Part shown: in pieces, positions 48,085-58,090 of the stretch
How the letters are laid out: every line of letters starts with the position of its first letter
Position numbering within the stretch: position 1 is the first letter of the stretch
Assembly (NCBI GenBank): GCA_000310025.1
Contig: FN648493.1
Coordinates: forward strand, 70,699 to 134,698
Length of the DNA: 64,000 nt
Origin: Ectocarpus siliculosus
Lineage: Eukaryota > Sar > Phaeophyceae > Ectocarpales > Ectocarpaceae
Direction: 5' to 3'
Position numbers and translations under genes: made by a program
Notes under the pieces: model-generated
Databases searched by the model: none
What the model was told of the DNA's origin: nothing
The model's input: only the letters and a program-made list of their open reading frames with translations

Positions 48085-49872
48085 GTGCTTCTCAACATCT
48101 ACGCACAAATGTTCGGTTTTTGTTTTCCACCAACGAAAAAGGTAGGAGTGGTGTTACAACGCATGGCAGAGTGTGGGGCGCAAGCGGTTGTGATAGTGCC
48201 AGACCAACAACAAACCTGGTATCCGATGCTGGCAGACGCCGCAGTACGGTCTTACACGATAGCCAAACAAGCAGAGGAATCGGTATTCTATCGAATGCAC
48301 CATCAGCGAGGGAAGGTGTCCTTGGCTTGTAAGCGCTGGGCGATGCGAGCGGTGGAGGTGAACTTCGCCGATAAATAATTGGAGGATTATTGTCTTTCGT
48401 TAATGTGTCTATCAGGCGCTATGAGGCTTGTTAACAGCGGCGAGGCTCATCTTGACTATTGTGGAGAGGTGGTGGTCGGGTACGGGCCAACAGCCACAAA
48501 ACCGGGGATCATCGATCAACCATGATCACTTGATCGAGGTGTCACCAGCACGATCAAGAGTTTTGTGTCCGCACTCAGAATGTTTAGGTGAAAACGATGA
48601 GCGATACAGGTATTGCCAATGGTGCGCGAAGGCCTGTACAAGTTCAGGTCGGAATCCTACAGTCGGGTCCTTAACCATTGACGAGGCCGCTCTAGCCAAG
48701 AGGTACAGAGAATTCAAGGAGGCAACGGCAGATACCGCGGCGATGAAGAGCAGATGTGCGACAATGATTACATACACGCAGTTTCTTCAGTCGCGAAAAA
48801 CCGGGCGTGTGGTGTCTATGACGGAATCTCAGCCGAGAGATATCGTTGACTATCTGTGCTGGTTAGATGCCTGCGGCAAGAGGAGCGTACAGTAGTGCAC
48901 GCAAGGGAATGTTAAGCGGTGGGCACTTCAAGCTTAGACGCTTGTTCAACCGAGCAGGGAGCGTGTACCAAGAGGTATGCTCACGATTCTCTGAGAACGA
49001 ACCACTTGTCAAAATTGGCGGTGGCTTTCGAGAAGGAGTTGGGGTGCACGCACGATTGGGACAGTCAACGACGAACAGGAAACCCAGTGAGAAGCGAGTT
49101 GGTGACACAGTACATGCGATTTACAACGAAGCAGCAAAAGCAAGGGGTACTCGTTCCTTTGAGGGCCGAGCTCGATTTTACAACATCAGCGGAGAAGAGG
49201 GTGACTTTGGCACGAGATATCGCTTTCTTCACAGTAGCGTTTAGCACGACGAAGAGAGGAGACGAGTTGGTAAACACGCTCATACAACGTATACGGCGGT
49301 TACCCAACAAGAGCGGTCTGATGTTCAATTTTCAATGGGAGAAGACGCAGCGAGATGGGGCGGATCACGTGTTATCAGTGGAGTACGACTCGGAGTGTCT
49401 GCCGTTATGCCCTGTTAGTGTGGTAGAGCGCTACATAGGCATGGGAAGAAGTGTGGGTTGGGATATGAGTACAGGCTATTTGTTTTCAGGCATTTCGGCG
49501 AGTAAGACAGGAAAGAAGCCGAAAAGAGAGCCGAGGCCAGTGAAGGCGGCATACATGACAGCAATGTTGAAGAATTACGCGAAAGGAGTCGGGTTGGAGC
49601 AGGAGTTTTCGATGCATTCGTTTAGGGCAGGGGGAGCCATTTCGAGGGCCCTAGCCGGAGAATCCCTTTCGACCATCATGCAGGTGGCGTTTTGGAAAAA
49701 CCCGAAGACGGCGTGGAGGTACGTGAGGTTGATGGAAGTGGTAGCTCTAGGAGCGGGAAGCGAAGGCATGGTAGAAGGGATCACGGAGGACCAGTACCGG
49801 GAGTTGAACGAGTTTCCACTAAGCGAACAAAGACGTTCATTGGCTGCGTTCGGGAACACGCCGTTACTCTAA
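48085..49872 (+). mobile_element. DIRS-type retroelement B, coding part
   Basis: Homologous to element A but on the plus strand: linker domain (48085-48378, with FGFCFPPTKKVGVVL and AVVIVPDQQQTWY) and then a tyrosine recombinase (48428-49872). No RNase H or reverse transcriptase was found to the left, so the copy is 5'-truncated or disrupted. Its 3' flank carries an 85-base repeat that reappears at 56.1 kb. Confidence 0.7.
48428..49872 (+). pseudogene. DIRS tyrosine recombinase B, frameshift and stop
   Basis: Zinc-ribbon N-terminus (CPHSEC...CQWCAK), a core-binding domain ending DYLCWLDACGK, then the catalytic domain: Arg in TTKRGDELVN, HSFRAGGA, and Tyr in KTAWRYVRLM; it ends FGNTPLL and TAA. 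Around 48893-48925 the frame shifts by one base and a TAA follows a few codons on, so it cannot be made as one protein. From 48931 to the end it is fully open. Element A supplies the alignment that reveals the two lesions. Confidence 0.7.
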
Positions 49873-49984
49873 GAAAAGAAAAGCCTACAACGAATAATAC
49901 TACGTATAGCACAGTATGGGATAAAACATACAACACCTTCAACTTGGCATCTGAAGGATGTGGAGTTAGTTTTGGAAAGGGTGA

Positions 49985-50070
49985 CTTCACCAGCCGCGGG
50001 AGGTGAAGCCGCTGTCTTATCCCACACTATAGGGGAAGAATAAACGGTCACAGAGATACTGCTGTATTAT
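49985..50070 (+). repeat. terminal repeat of element B, first copy
   Basis: Contains GACTTCACC...GGAGGTGAAG (a hairpin), CTTATCCCACACTATAGGGG and CGGTCACAGAGATACTGC. It recurs at 56128-56218. Confidence 0.75.
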
Positions 50071-50342
50071 GAAGACCGGTCCGGGAAATGTTCTATACAA
50101 TTTCCAGGAACGTTCGCACACGAAAGCACACGTATCACAGGGATGCCTCTCATCGCCACTTCTTTGGGCAACCAAGTGCCGACACGGCAAACAGGAGAAA
50201 ATAGAGAGTACGTTTAAAGCACCGCCCACCCACCCTTACAAGTGGTATGTAGTAGTACCTCAGGTGACGTTTATTTTCCAAAAATGCAGTCGCGATCAGG
50301 AGTGTCGATGAGTGTGGTAGAGACACAGGAGAACACTCATCG

Positions 50343-50581
50343 TTTATTTTGTTTTCTTTCGAATTGCTTCATTATTTCTTCGGTTTCTAGGCTACGTGTT
50401 GGGGAGAGAGACGCACGAAACGCTCATCGTCTCTCCGGCCGCGTTAGCTGCAAAGGCCCGGCGTCAACTCTTACAAATCCATCTCTCTCCCCACAAATAC
50501 TAGCCGGGGGACTACGACTGCAAACGCAGGAGTCCCAAAACTGACCAAGTCCTCAAATGGTACACACCATTCTACAACACC
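50343..50581 (-). repeat. element C repeat B2 (outer 3' end)
   Basis: 239 bases starting TTTATTTTGTTTTC on the plus strand; identical to B1 except one extra C in a CCC run. Confidence 0.9.
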
Positions 50582-50649
50582 TGACTAGATACCGAATATT
50601 CCCGAACTTATGCCCCCACCTTCGAAAGAAAAGGGATGGGAGGGCGGGA

Positions 50650-50912
50650 TTTTCTAAACTGCCGCCGCTACTGCGTTAGGCGGCTGCTGCTGTCCTTCCG
50701 TTGCTTCACGCGCTCTGTAGCTGTCACACGTTACCCGACTTTGCTACAGCCCCTGCGTGGACTCGATCACGGAATGACACCCCCAACTATAGACTAATAA
50801 TTCCAAACACCGTGACCCTGGGTTTCCGGTAGAAAATGAAGCCAAATTCTAATTCGACTGTTACAAAATAAACACCAGTTTATTCTATCTGCTTCGACGA
50901 ACAAACCTTCCT
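50650..50912 (-). repeat. element C repeat A2
   Basis: About 263 bases from TTTCTAAACTGCCGCC to GAACAAACCTTCCT; matches A1 at 55848-56109 with no difference noticed. Confidence 0.9.
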
Positions 50913-51150
50913 TTTATTTTGTTTTCTTTCGAATTGCTTCATTATTTCTTCGGTTTCTAGGCTACGTGTTGGGGAGAGAGACGCACGAAACGCTCATCGT
51001 CTCTCCGGCCGCGTTAGCTGCAAAGGCCGGCGTCAACTCTTACAAATCCATCTCTCTCCCCACAAATACTAGCCGGGGGACTACGACTGCAAACGCAGGA
51101 GTCCCAAAACTGACCAAGTCCTCAAATGGTACACACCATTCTACAACACC
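50913..51150 (-). repeat. element C repeat B1
   Basis: 238 bases ending TTCTACAACACC; copy of B2, directly joined to A2. Confidence 0.9.
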
Positions 51151-51191
51151 CACATCGAGGTCAGTTTCTGGACGACTACCGAATAAGTCAA

Positions 51192-52346
51192 CTATCCGTT
51201 CCCCCAGACGGTCCCCTCCCCCGGCTGTCTCGATACGATCCTACTGCCGTCTGTAAGTTTCCGTGACACTCGCCGCGAATCCTCTACATTGTTTCGCGCG
51301 TACGGCTTGTATGCATCCGACCTCCACTTCCCTTCTCTCTGAATCACTCGTTCTGCGATGTCTCCGCCCGATGCAAGAGCCGTCGCGCCTCCAATTCGCA
51401 ACGAGTGCAACGCGTACTCCTGGGGGTTACGCCCCGACCTCGCTACCACTTCTCTGAGTGCACGGAGGGCAGCAGTATACCTCACTACTCTCACTGCTCT
51501 TCCACTACGGTACGAAGCCAACGGTGCGGAGTCAGGGAACGTCGCATGACACGATAACAGCTCCACCACAAGAGCCACCGCGCCACCGCGTGCTCTCACA
51601 CCTGACTGCGGTCCGGTGACTTCGTCTCGCGTACGAACCCGTATGTTTCCTTTCTGCTCTTGATCGGCCTTGTGCCCTCTAAACCTCATTTCGACACGGT
51701 CTGCTCTACGATAGTGACTAAAGACTAATTGCGTCTCGCCAGCAAACAATGCTACGTCCGCCCTCGTAAGACAGTGTGCCTCATGCACCCTGCCCGCATC
51801 ATTCGCGAACACCTCATCAGACCGTGTGATAAAGAGATAGGACAAGCACAGACACAGCCACATCACTCTGCCCCCTTCCCCCCAGTTCTGGCTTGCGCTT
51901 TCCCCGTCCAGCAGCATACGCCAAGACACAGGCAGGCGCACACGGCGTACCGTCCCCACAGCCACGTGGTTCCTCGCAATCCCCCTTAGCGCACATTTCA
52001 ACATCGGAGACGACAAGTCTAGCTCGACAGAAGCTTCCAGCCTATGAAAATGTTGTACAGCCGTGAGTTTTCCGGATATTGTACTCGCTAGATTACCCTC
52101 AGACTCGAAACACCAGGCTACGAAGTCTATCAACTCCCACACATGAAGGTCCCCGGCACGTTGCCCTAGGAACTTGGGCTTCTCCGTCAGCCTGCGAAAC
52201 GTGCACCAAGAGTTGAAGCCTGACGTGTAAGTCCTTCTAGACGAAGACGCAACTGAGTGCTCGACGAGCTGCATGCCAAGACGTCGGTAACAAAGTCCCG
52301 TCCTGCCTGTCCCAGGTCCTGAACCTGCTGATAGCCCTGGAGCCAA
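51192..52346 (-). CDS. tyrosine recombinase of element C
   Basis: Integrase of the tyrosine-recombinase class. The frame is open from at least 52346; the first ATG is at 52274 (MQLVEHSVASSSRRTY), giving about 360 residues. The N-terminal core-binding part includes TSGFNSWCTFRR and LIDFVAWCF; the catalytic part includes LFITRSDEVF (first Arg), LHSLRIGGATALASGG (His and second Arg) and GKWRSDAYKPYAR (nucleophile Tyr). No stop or frameshift is visible, so it may be functional. It is only distantly like the DIRS recombinases of A and B; the S-SRRTY...G-x-x-W-x-x-F-C start is that of other eukaryotic retroelement recombinases. Lies 45 bases from repeat B1. Confidence 0.8.
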   Translation of the reverse strand: MAPGLSAGSGPGTGRTGLCYRRLGMQLVEHSVASSSRRTYTSGFNSWCTFRRLTEKPKFLGQRAGDLHVWELIDFVAWCFESEGNLASTISGKLTAVQHFHRLEASVELDLSSPMLKCALRGIARNHVAVGTVRRVRLPVSWRMLLDGESASQNWGEGGRVMWLCLCLSYLFITRSDEVFANDAGRVHEAHCLTRADVALFAGETQLVFSHYRRADRVEMRFRGHKADQEQKGNIRVRTRDEVTGPQSGVRARGGAVALVVELLSCHATFPDSAPLASYRSGRAVRVVRYTAALRALREVVARSGRNPQEYALHSLRIGGATALASGGDIAERVIQREGKWRSDAYKPYARNNVEDSRRVSRKLTDGSRIVSRQPGEGTVWGNG

Positions 52347-52417
52347 CCTCGTGTAGACCGGCGTGCTGCCGTTCGATTTAGCCGCAGGTGCGCTGCCATC
52401 CGAGGTAGGCCCCCCCG

Positions 52418-53387
52418 CTACGCGGGAGAGCCCGCACCCCTATTTGTCTTTCCCGTGGGTGAAGAAGCCAGCGGCCTTGGGTCTCGCGCCGCCCTCGCCA
52501 GCGGCGCGCGCCTCTCCTCCGCGCCCTCCCCCGTTGCCGTGGCCAACGCCGCGCGCGCCGGTTGCCGGAGTTTCGGACGCTCCGCGCCTAGCGTGGGAAG
52601 GGTTCTGGGCGTGGATGTGTGGGCAGTTACGATCATGGCAACCGGACGACGAGTTGAAGGCGAAGCAGTAACCACGAGCGTGTCGAGCGATGCCGCCACT
52701 TTCTCTGTCACCAGGACGCCTTTGCGAAGCAAGGATTGCCACTCCATCTGCGACAGTTTTGAAACTGCCGGGGGCCGCCCCAGGATGAGCCACGCTTTTA
52801 CCCGGCGGAGGTCCCCCCACATCCGCGCTCTATCCTTTGCCGTAGCCTTAGCCGCCTCGGCGCTGGGTGTAGCGGGGGCCCGAGAGGCCGATGGTGGGGC
52901 GGTTGTGCCCACAAGTTGCACCCCCCCCCGGAAGGCCAGGTCCTGCTGCTTGGGTGGCGATCAGGTCGTCGATCGTTGCTTGAAGCTGCTGGCGATCACC
53001 GGCAGCCTCATCGCGCTTCCGCTGCAGCTCCTCCCTCAGGCCGTCCACCAGCCCGCGGAGAGAAGCGAGCTCAGTCTCATCAGCGGGGGGGTCGCCGCGG
53101 GTGCCTGTCCCTGGCGCTCGCGAGGAGGATACCGCTCGACGCCTCGCGGGAGTACGTGATCCGCTGCGCGTCGAGGGGCGAGCCGTCGAGCTCGCCACCG
53201 ATCGCGCGGTAGACCTCTCGTGCGTGGTGTCGAAGGTGTCGCCGCCCGACCTCGCCCTGCTTGCCCAGCCGCTGCCCTGCCGCTCCGCGTGGAGGCCCGT
53301 GTCGGCATCTGGTCGCGGTTGGAGTCGTATAAGCAGCGGACCGGCGGCAGGCGGCGGGCGAGCGTCAGGGCGGCGTTGCGGGAACAC
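52418..53387 (-). pseudogene. gag-like CCCH zinc-finger region of element C
   Basis: Three overlapping minus frames cover this stretch. The first (from 53387) is Arg/Pro/Ser-rich and ends in a coiled coil (LRGLVDGLREELQRKRDEA). The second (52921-52418) continues with WGDLRRVKAWLILGRPP and MEWQSLLRKGVLVTEKVAAS. The third (to 52440) carries GYCFAFNSSSGCHDRNCPHIH, a C-x7-C-x4-C-x2-H finger of the kind found in gag proteins of tyrosine-recombinase retroelements. Changing frame twice to read this suggests frameshift mutations, or programmed frameshifts. High GC and matching long antisense frames complicate the call. Confidence 0.55.
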
Positions 53388-53439
53388 TTCTTTTCCTCTT
53401 CATCGTGGGCGTAGTCGATCGCGCGCCTGGATCTGCAGT

Positions 53440-53690
53440 TAGAATGGTCTACAAATCCTATCTTCGGGCGAAACTATCTGACGTGGGTTTTCGTCGGGCC
53501 CAGAACGACGCGTTGTTATATCGCGAGCTCGCGTTAGTTCATTCTCGACGCCTGTGGATTGAATGGAGTGATTATTGCTGCTGACGCTACGGTCACCGGA
53601 CGTCGACCAATCCCGAATATTTCTCTCTTTGGAACACTAGCGATGGTTTCTCTTTTTTTTTTTTTTTTTATATATATATTTTCTTGGATT
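53440..53690. other. element C internal, upstream of the gag-like frame
   Basis: No coding frame; ends in a T-rich run followed by TATATATATA. Confidence 0.4.
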
Positions 53691-53699
53691 CGGTGAACC

Positions 53700-54690
53700 C
53701 CGGTTCGCCATCGGCACGGGTGCTTCCACTCATTGGCGCGTCCCGTGCTGATACGTGTTTTTTTTTTTTTTTCGATGCGTTGGATACGGTGAACTCCACT
53801 TGCCAACAGCGCGGGTGCTTCCACTCATTGGCGCGTCCCTCGCTGAAACTGACAACACATATGCAGCACGGGTGCTTCCACTCATTGGCGCGACCCGCAC
53901 TGATGATACTTGTACGCAGCGCGGGTGCTTCCACTCATTGGCGCGTCCCTTGCTGAAACTGACAACACATATGAGCACGGGTGCTTCCACTCATTGGCGC
54001 GTCCCGTACTGATACGTGTATGACTTCGTTTTCGATGCGTGGAGATCGGTTAATTCTACTCGCCCAACAGCACGGGTGCGCCCACTCATTGGCGCGTCCC
54101 GTACTGATACGTGTACGGCGTTTTTGTTCTTTCTTTTTGAGATCGGTTAACTCTACTCGCCAACAGCACTCATTGGCGCGTCCCTTGCTGAAACTGACAA
54201 CACATATGCAGCACGGGTGCTTCCACTCATTGGCGCGTCCCGTACTGATACGTGTACGACTTCGTTTTCGATGCGTTGAATTCGGTTAACTCTACTCGCC
54301 AACAGCACGGGTGCGTCCACTCATTGGCGCGTCCCGTGCTGATACATGTACTTGCGTTTTGTTCTTTCTTTTTGAGATCGGTTAACTCTACTCACCAACC
54401 GCACGAGTGCTTCCACTCATTGGCGCGTCCCGTGCTGAGGCTGACATCACATATGCAGCACGGGTGCTTCCACTCATTGGCGCGTCCCGTACTGATGCAT
54501 GATTTGTGGTATTTTTCTACCGCTGCGTTGAATTCGGTTAACTCTACTCGCCAACAGCGCGGGTGCTTCCACTCATTGGCGCATCCCGTGCTGATACATG
54601 TATGACTTCGTGTTTCGTTGCGTTGAGATCGGTTAACTTCCACTCGCCAACAGCACGGACGAGTGCTTCCACTATTGGCGCGTCCCGTGC
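53700..54690. repeat. minisatellite within element C, about 13 units
   Basis: The motif GGTGCTTCCACTCATTGGCG followed by CGTCCCGTGCTGATACGTGT recurs about 13 times at 50-95 base spacing, with linkers such as GAAACTGACAACACATATG and GATCGGTTAACTCTACTCGCC. Open frames across it merely repeat the unit. Confidence 0.9.
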
Positions 54691-54699
54691 TGGTGCGTG

Positions 54700-55847
54700 T
54701 CCTTGTTTTTTTTATTTTCATTGAGATCACTTCCGCATAGACAATCCTACGGCAGGTTGACGAGTTTTTGGCATGCATCAATTGCTGTCCGGGCGTTTTT
54801 GGTCGCTTAATCGTCGATGGACGTGACGTATTCTTATAGAAGGTTTGTGTCACGGCGGCAATAAATTTGACGTGATGCCCCTCGAGACCGTGATGCACTC
54901 ACATGGACCGCTACCTGACGTTCCTCGCGAGTCCGAACCTCGCGTGTCACATCCACCTCCCCCCCCTATTTTTTTCTCATCTTCTTTTTCCTTATGCATA
55001 CAGCACGTAGTTCGCTGTCTCGTTTTTTTTTTCTCGTCTTCATTGTTTTTCAGTCTTTTTCTTTGAGTCTTTCTCTCGCATGCATGTGTTTTTGCTTTTA
55101 TCCGTTCCCGTGAATGCTGTTGAATGCACTTTCCGATTACGTATGCGGCCGCTTTGTATGCCATGGGACTTGTCGATACCATCAGTGGGGACTTGTCAAT
55201 ACCATCCGTGGAGACGATTGCTTACGTGAGTGGGCATATTATCGTCGATTCCTTCAGCTATATGCCCCTCTGTGCGCGGCACAGACAAGATTGTACCGGC
55301 AAGTAGTCCCTAGTAAGCCGGGGGAAACAGAAAACAAGGCACCTGCCTCATGTGCATAATCGTGACAGCATCATGCCCTACTGCCGCGGGTCGATTGGTT
55401 ATGTCCGATGCCGCAGGGTTCCTCCACCCCGTGCAGTACAATGGCTGCTATCAACCGCGACAAGTCAGCGTGCGACCATACAACAGGCCCCGCTCTTTCT
55501 TTTTGCCGTTGAATTTTTTCTTCAGAGAGAGTACGTCTGGTTGGGACGAACCGCATTTTTTTTCTTCAGCGAGAGTACGTCTCGGTTGGGATGAACCGCA
55601 TCCCATGTTTGGGAAGGGACCTATCTGAGCGGCGCGGCGAGCGAGACTGCGTTGGCTTGCCGCCGCTTATCTTACTGCACCCTCCCCCCTCGTGCTAAAT
55701 GCACGCAGCGGTGAGGTCACAAGAGTAGCGGGACGCGAATAGGAACACGGCCGACACGATGGATGTTGGACACGAGTACACACCTTTATATGGAGAGTCG
55801 CGTGCTGGTCACTTCCCCAATGCTTGCGCCGTGTCCCGTCCCGCCCT
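54700..55847. other. element C leader region next to repeat A1
   Basis: No convincing gene. Contains T-rich runs, a short duplication (GAGAGTACGTCTSGKTTGGGA twice near 55530-55595) and two GACTTGTC-AATACCATC words near 55170-55205. Confidence 0.4.
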
Positions 55848-56109
55848 TTTCTAAACTGCCGCCGCTACTGCGTTAGGCGGCTGCTGCTGTCCTTCCGTTG
55901 CTTCACGCGCTCTGTAGCTGTCACACGTTACCCGACTTTGCTACAGCCCCTGCGTGGACTCGATCACGGAATGACACCCCCAACTATAGACTAATAATTC
56001 CAAACACCGTGACCCTGGGTTTCCGGTAGAAAATGAAGCCAAATTCTAATTCGACTGTTACAAAATAAACACCAGTTTATTCTATCTGCTTCGACGAACA
56101 AACCTTCCT
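55848..56109 (-). repeat. element C repeat A1 (outer 5' end)
   Basis: Copy of A2; its right edge at CCTTCCT marks the 5' border of the element. Confidence 0.9.
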
Positions 56110-56127
56110 ACATTTCCTTTTCACGAC

Positions 56128-56218
56128 GGTTGACTTCACCAACCTAGCGGGAGGTGAAGCCGCTGTCTTATCCCACACTATAGGGGAAGAACAAACGGTC
56201 ACAGAGATACTGCTGTAT
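56128..56218 (+). repeat. terminal repeat of element B, second copy
   Basis: Matches 49985-50070 (hairpin, CTTATCCCACACTATAGGGG, CGGTCACAGAGATACTGC) and starts 19 bases outside element C. Confidence 0.75.
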
Positions 56219-56456
56219 TTCTATGTGTAACGTGGACGCAGGTAGCATCCTGTACGCTCACGTGTGAGGAAAGGACGTTCTTGCTGGTTGTCTGGTTTAT
56301 CGCCGTGTCCCGGAGCAACGACGAGCTGATGATGAAGTGTCCCGACTTGGAAGCAATGAAGTCCGGCAGCTTCCTGTCGTCCCACGACTTGTATACATGC
56401 CAGGAGCAGTCCGACCCATTCCTCGCAGTCATCTACATTTTAGATTTTTTTAGTGA

Positions 56457-56514
56457 AATATTTCATGGAAGTCCATGGAAGTCCATGGACTTCCATGGAC
56501 TTCCATGAAATATT
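56457..56514. repeat. 58-base perfect palindrome
   Basis: The two 29-base halves are exact reverse complements with no spacer (arm: AATATTTCATGGAAGTCCAT then GGAAGTCCATGG...). The inner part is a tandem of TGGAAGTCCA/TGGACTTCCA. Confidence 0.95.
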
Positions 56515-56639
56515 CCTTCATTTACAAATTCTTCTAATCTCGGATCACAAATGAAGTCACATGACCCAGTGAAATCTGTACCTACAAAACTAAACTTTGT
56601 AGGCCGTTGTTGTCGTCGCCGTCGTCGTTGTTGTTGTTG

Positions 56640-57115
56640 TCGTCCCTTTTCAAAAACGCGCTGTTCGATGTTTCAGCCTCCGGCTCTTTCGCGAGGAGGG
56701 AGACCAAGGCACACAAGGTGCTGCGCGCCGTGTCTCGCGCCCAGCGCGCGGGGCGGCCGCGACGGTGGCGCAGGGTGTGCGTGCGGAGGTGGCGGCGCAA
56801 CCGGCTGCGCTACACAAAGCATAGATCAAATCGTTGTTTTGGGGGGCTGCTGCTGTGTGCAGCTGCTGTGCTCTGTCTGTTATAGAAACCTCACTGCTAC
56901 GAATCAATCCAGTGCTTTTTCCTTTCGCGTCGAGGGAGACCGAGCCACAAACGACACTGCCCGCCGTGTCTCGCGCCCAGCGCGGCCGCGGTCATGGGGC
57001 GGTGAGTGTGCGGGGGTGGCGCCGCAACCGGCTCTGCGGTACACAAGAAAAAAGGTGAAATCGGTTTATTTGGGGTGCGCTGCTGCTGCTGCTGTGCTGT
57101 GCCGTTGAGGTTCCT
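56640..57115. repeat. tandem duplication of about 250 bases
   Basis: Two imperfect copies share CGTGTCTCGCGCCCAGCGCG, GTGGCG, CGCAACCGGCT and GCTGCTGCTG in the same order (about 56690-56880 and 56925-57110). Confidence 0.75.
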
Positions 57116-57503
57116 GTCTCATATATACAATATTTTATTTTTTTATATATATGTAGATAGCTCGATCACTGGTTGTTGATGCTTCACAGCAGGGTGGACC
57201 AGACGCCGAACGACGTCAGCCTATTACGGCAGGCAACGACCATGACTGGATGGGATAGCTTCTCCGACGGCCAGCCATGCTACTGTTATTACTATGCGAT
57301 GCAACCATCCGTTCGCGTGTCATGCGCCTGCCACATGTCCACCAACACGTACAGGCAGAGCTCTCGCTCCCTCTGTAGTTGTTGCCGCGCAAAGGCGCTC
57401 CTCGGGGATCTTCCACATCGTATATACTACTGGGGTACTACTGTACATGGAAGTCGTGATGGGTCGAGGTACTTGTGATTGCCATGGTCGCTTAAGCGCT
57501 TAT

Positions 57504-58090
57504 GTCTTCAAACTTTCTTAGCCGGCCTTCAAACTTCCTCCTGATAAGTCTCCGTGTTTACTTCCCCGCGAATGAGTCATGTGCAGTTATGACCTGCGCT
57601 TTGACTTTCACGATGGGTAATTTACCTCCCCGCCTTGCATTGGTGAGTACCTGCGTTATAAGGAAGGATTGCATTAAAGTACGACTTTTTCCCCTTGCGT
57701 TTCCTTCCCCTATCCTATGCGTACCACATCTGTGTCATTAATCGTCGTCGGCCTCCTCGATACTTGTGGATTACCTGTTGAAAATTGTGGGAACCCCTTC
57801 ATTCCGAGAGGGCCATAGATAGGTCGGCATCCGGCCTTTTCTTTTTTTGTATCATGCACTTTTCTTCTTGTGAAGTTTTGACGTTGCGCTTGCCATCGTC
57901 GCGTACTAAGTGTTTGTGTCTTCAAACCTTCTCAGCTGGCCTTTAAAATTCTTGTTGATAAGTCTCCGTGGTAACTTCTCCGCGCATGAGTCATATGCAG
58001 TTATTACCTGCGCTTTGACTTCACAATGGGTGTTTTTCCTCCTCGTCTTGGCATTGGTGAGTACCTGCGATATACGGAAGGATCGTTCCA
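57504..58090. repeat. duplicated block, about 175 bases, 414 apart
   Basis: Copies at about 57504-57680 and 57918-58090 share TGATAAGTCTCCGTG, GAGTCAT, GCAGTTAT, ACCTGCGCTTTGACTT and TTGGTGAGTACCTGCG. Possibly a duplicated exon/intron border (GGTGAGTACC is a good donor) but no protein is recognised. Confidence 0.65.

Larger units (their letters stand above)
50342..56109 (-). mobile_element. PAT/Ngaro-like tyrosine-recombinase element C, split repeats
   Basis: Direct repeats follow the split pattern of PAT and Ngaro elements. Read on the minus strand: A1 (56109-55848), internal region with gag-like and recombinase frames, then B1 (51150-50913), A2 (50912-50650) and B2 (50581-50343). A1 matches A2 and B1 matches B2 almost perfectly, so insertion was recent. 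A2 and B1 touch directly, as expected for a circle junction. No reverse transcriptase or RNase H lies between gag-like and recombinase (only about 70 bases), so this is a non-autonomous derivative or a different class. The left and right flanks appear to belong to element B. Confidence 0.8.

Noticed and set aside
52455-53159. A 234-codon plus-strand frame opposite the gag-like region of element C.
   Set aside because: High-GC antisense frame; the minus strand carries the CCCH finger and coiled coil, which are meaningful.
53700-54690. CRISPR-like array, because a 20-base motif recurs at spaced intervals.
   Set aside because: Spacers are themselves repeated, unit spacing varies from 50 to 95 bases and the context is a eukaryotic transposon.
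50342-56109. Element C as an LTR retrotransposon.
   Set aside because: The repeats are two different pairs in split order (A...BAB), and the enzyme is a tyrosine recombinase, not a DDE integrase; no protease or RT.
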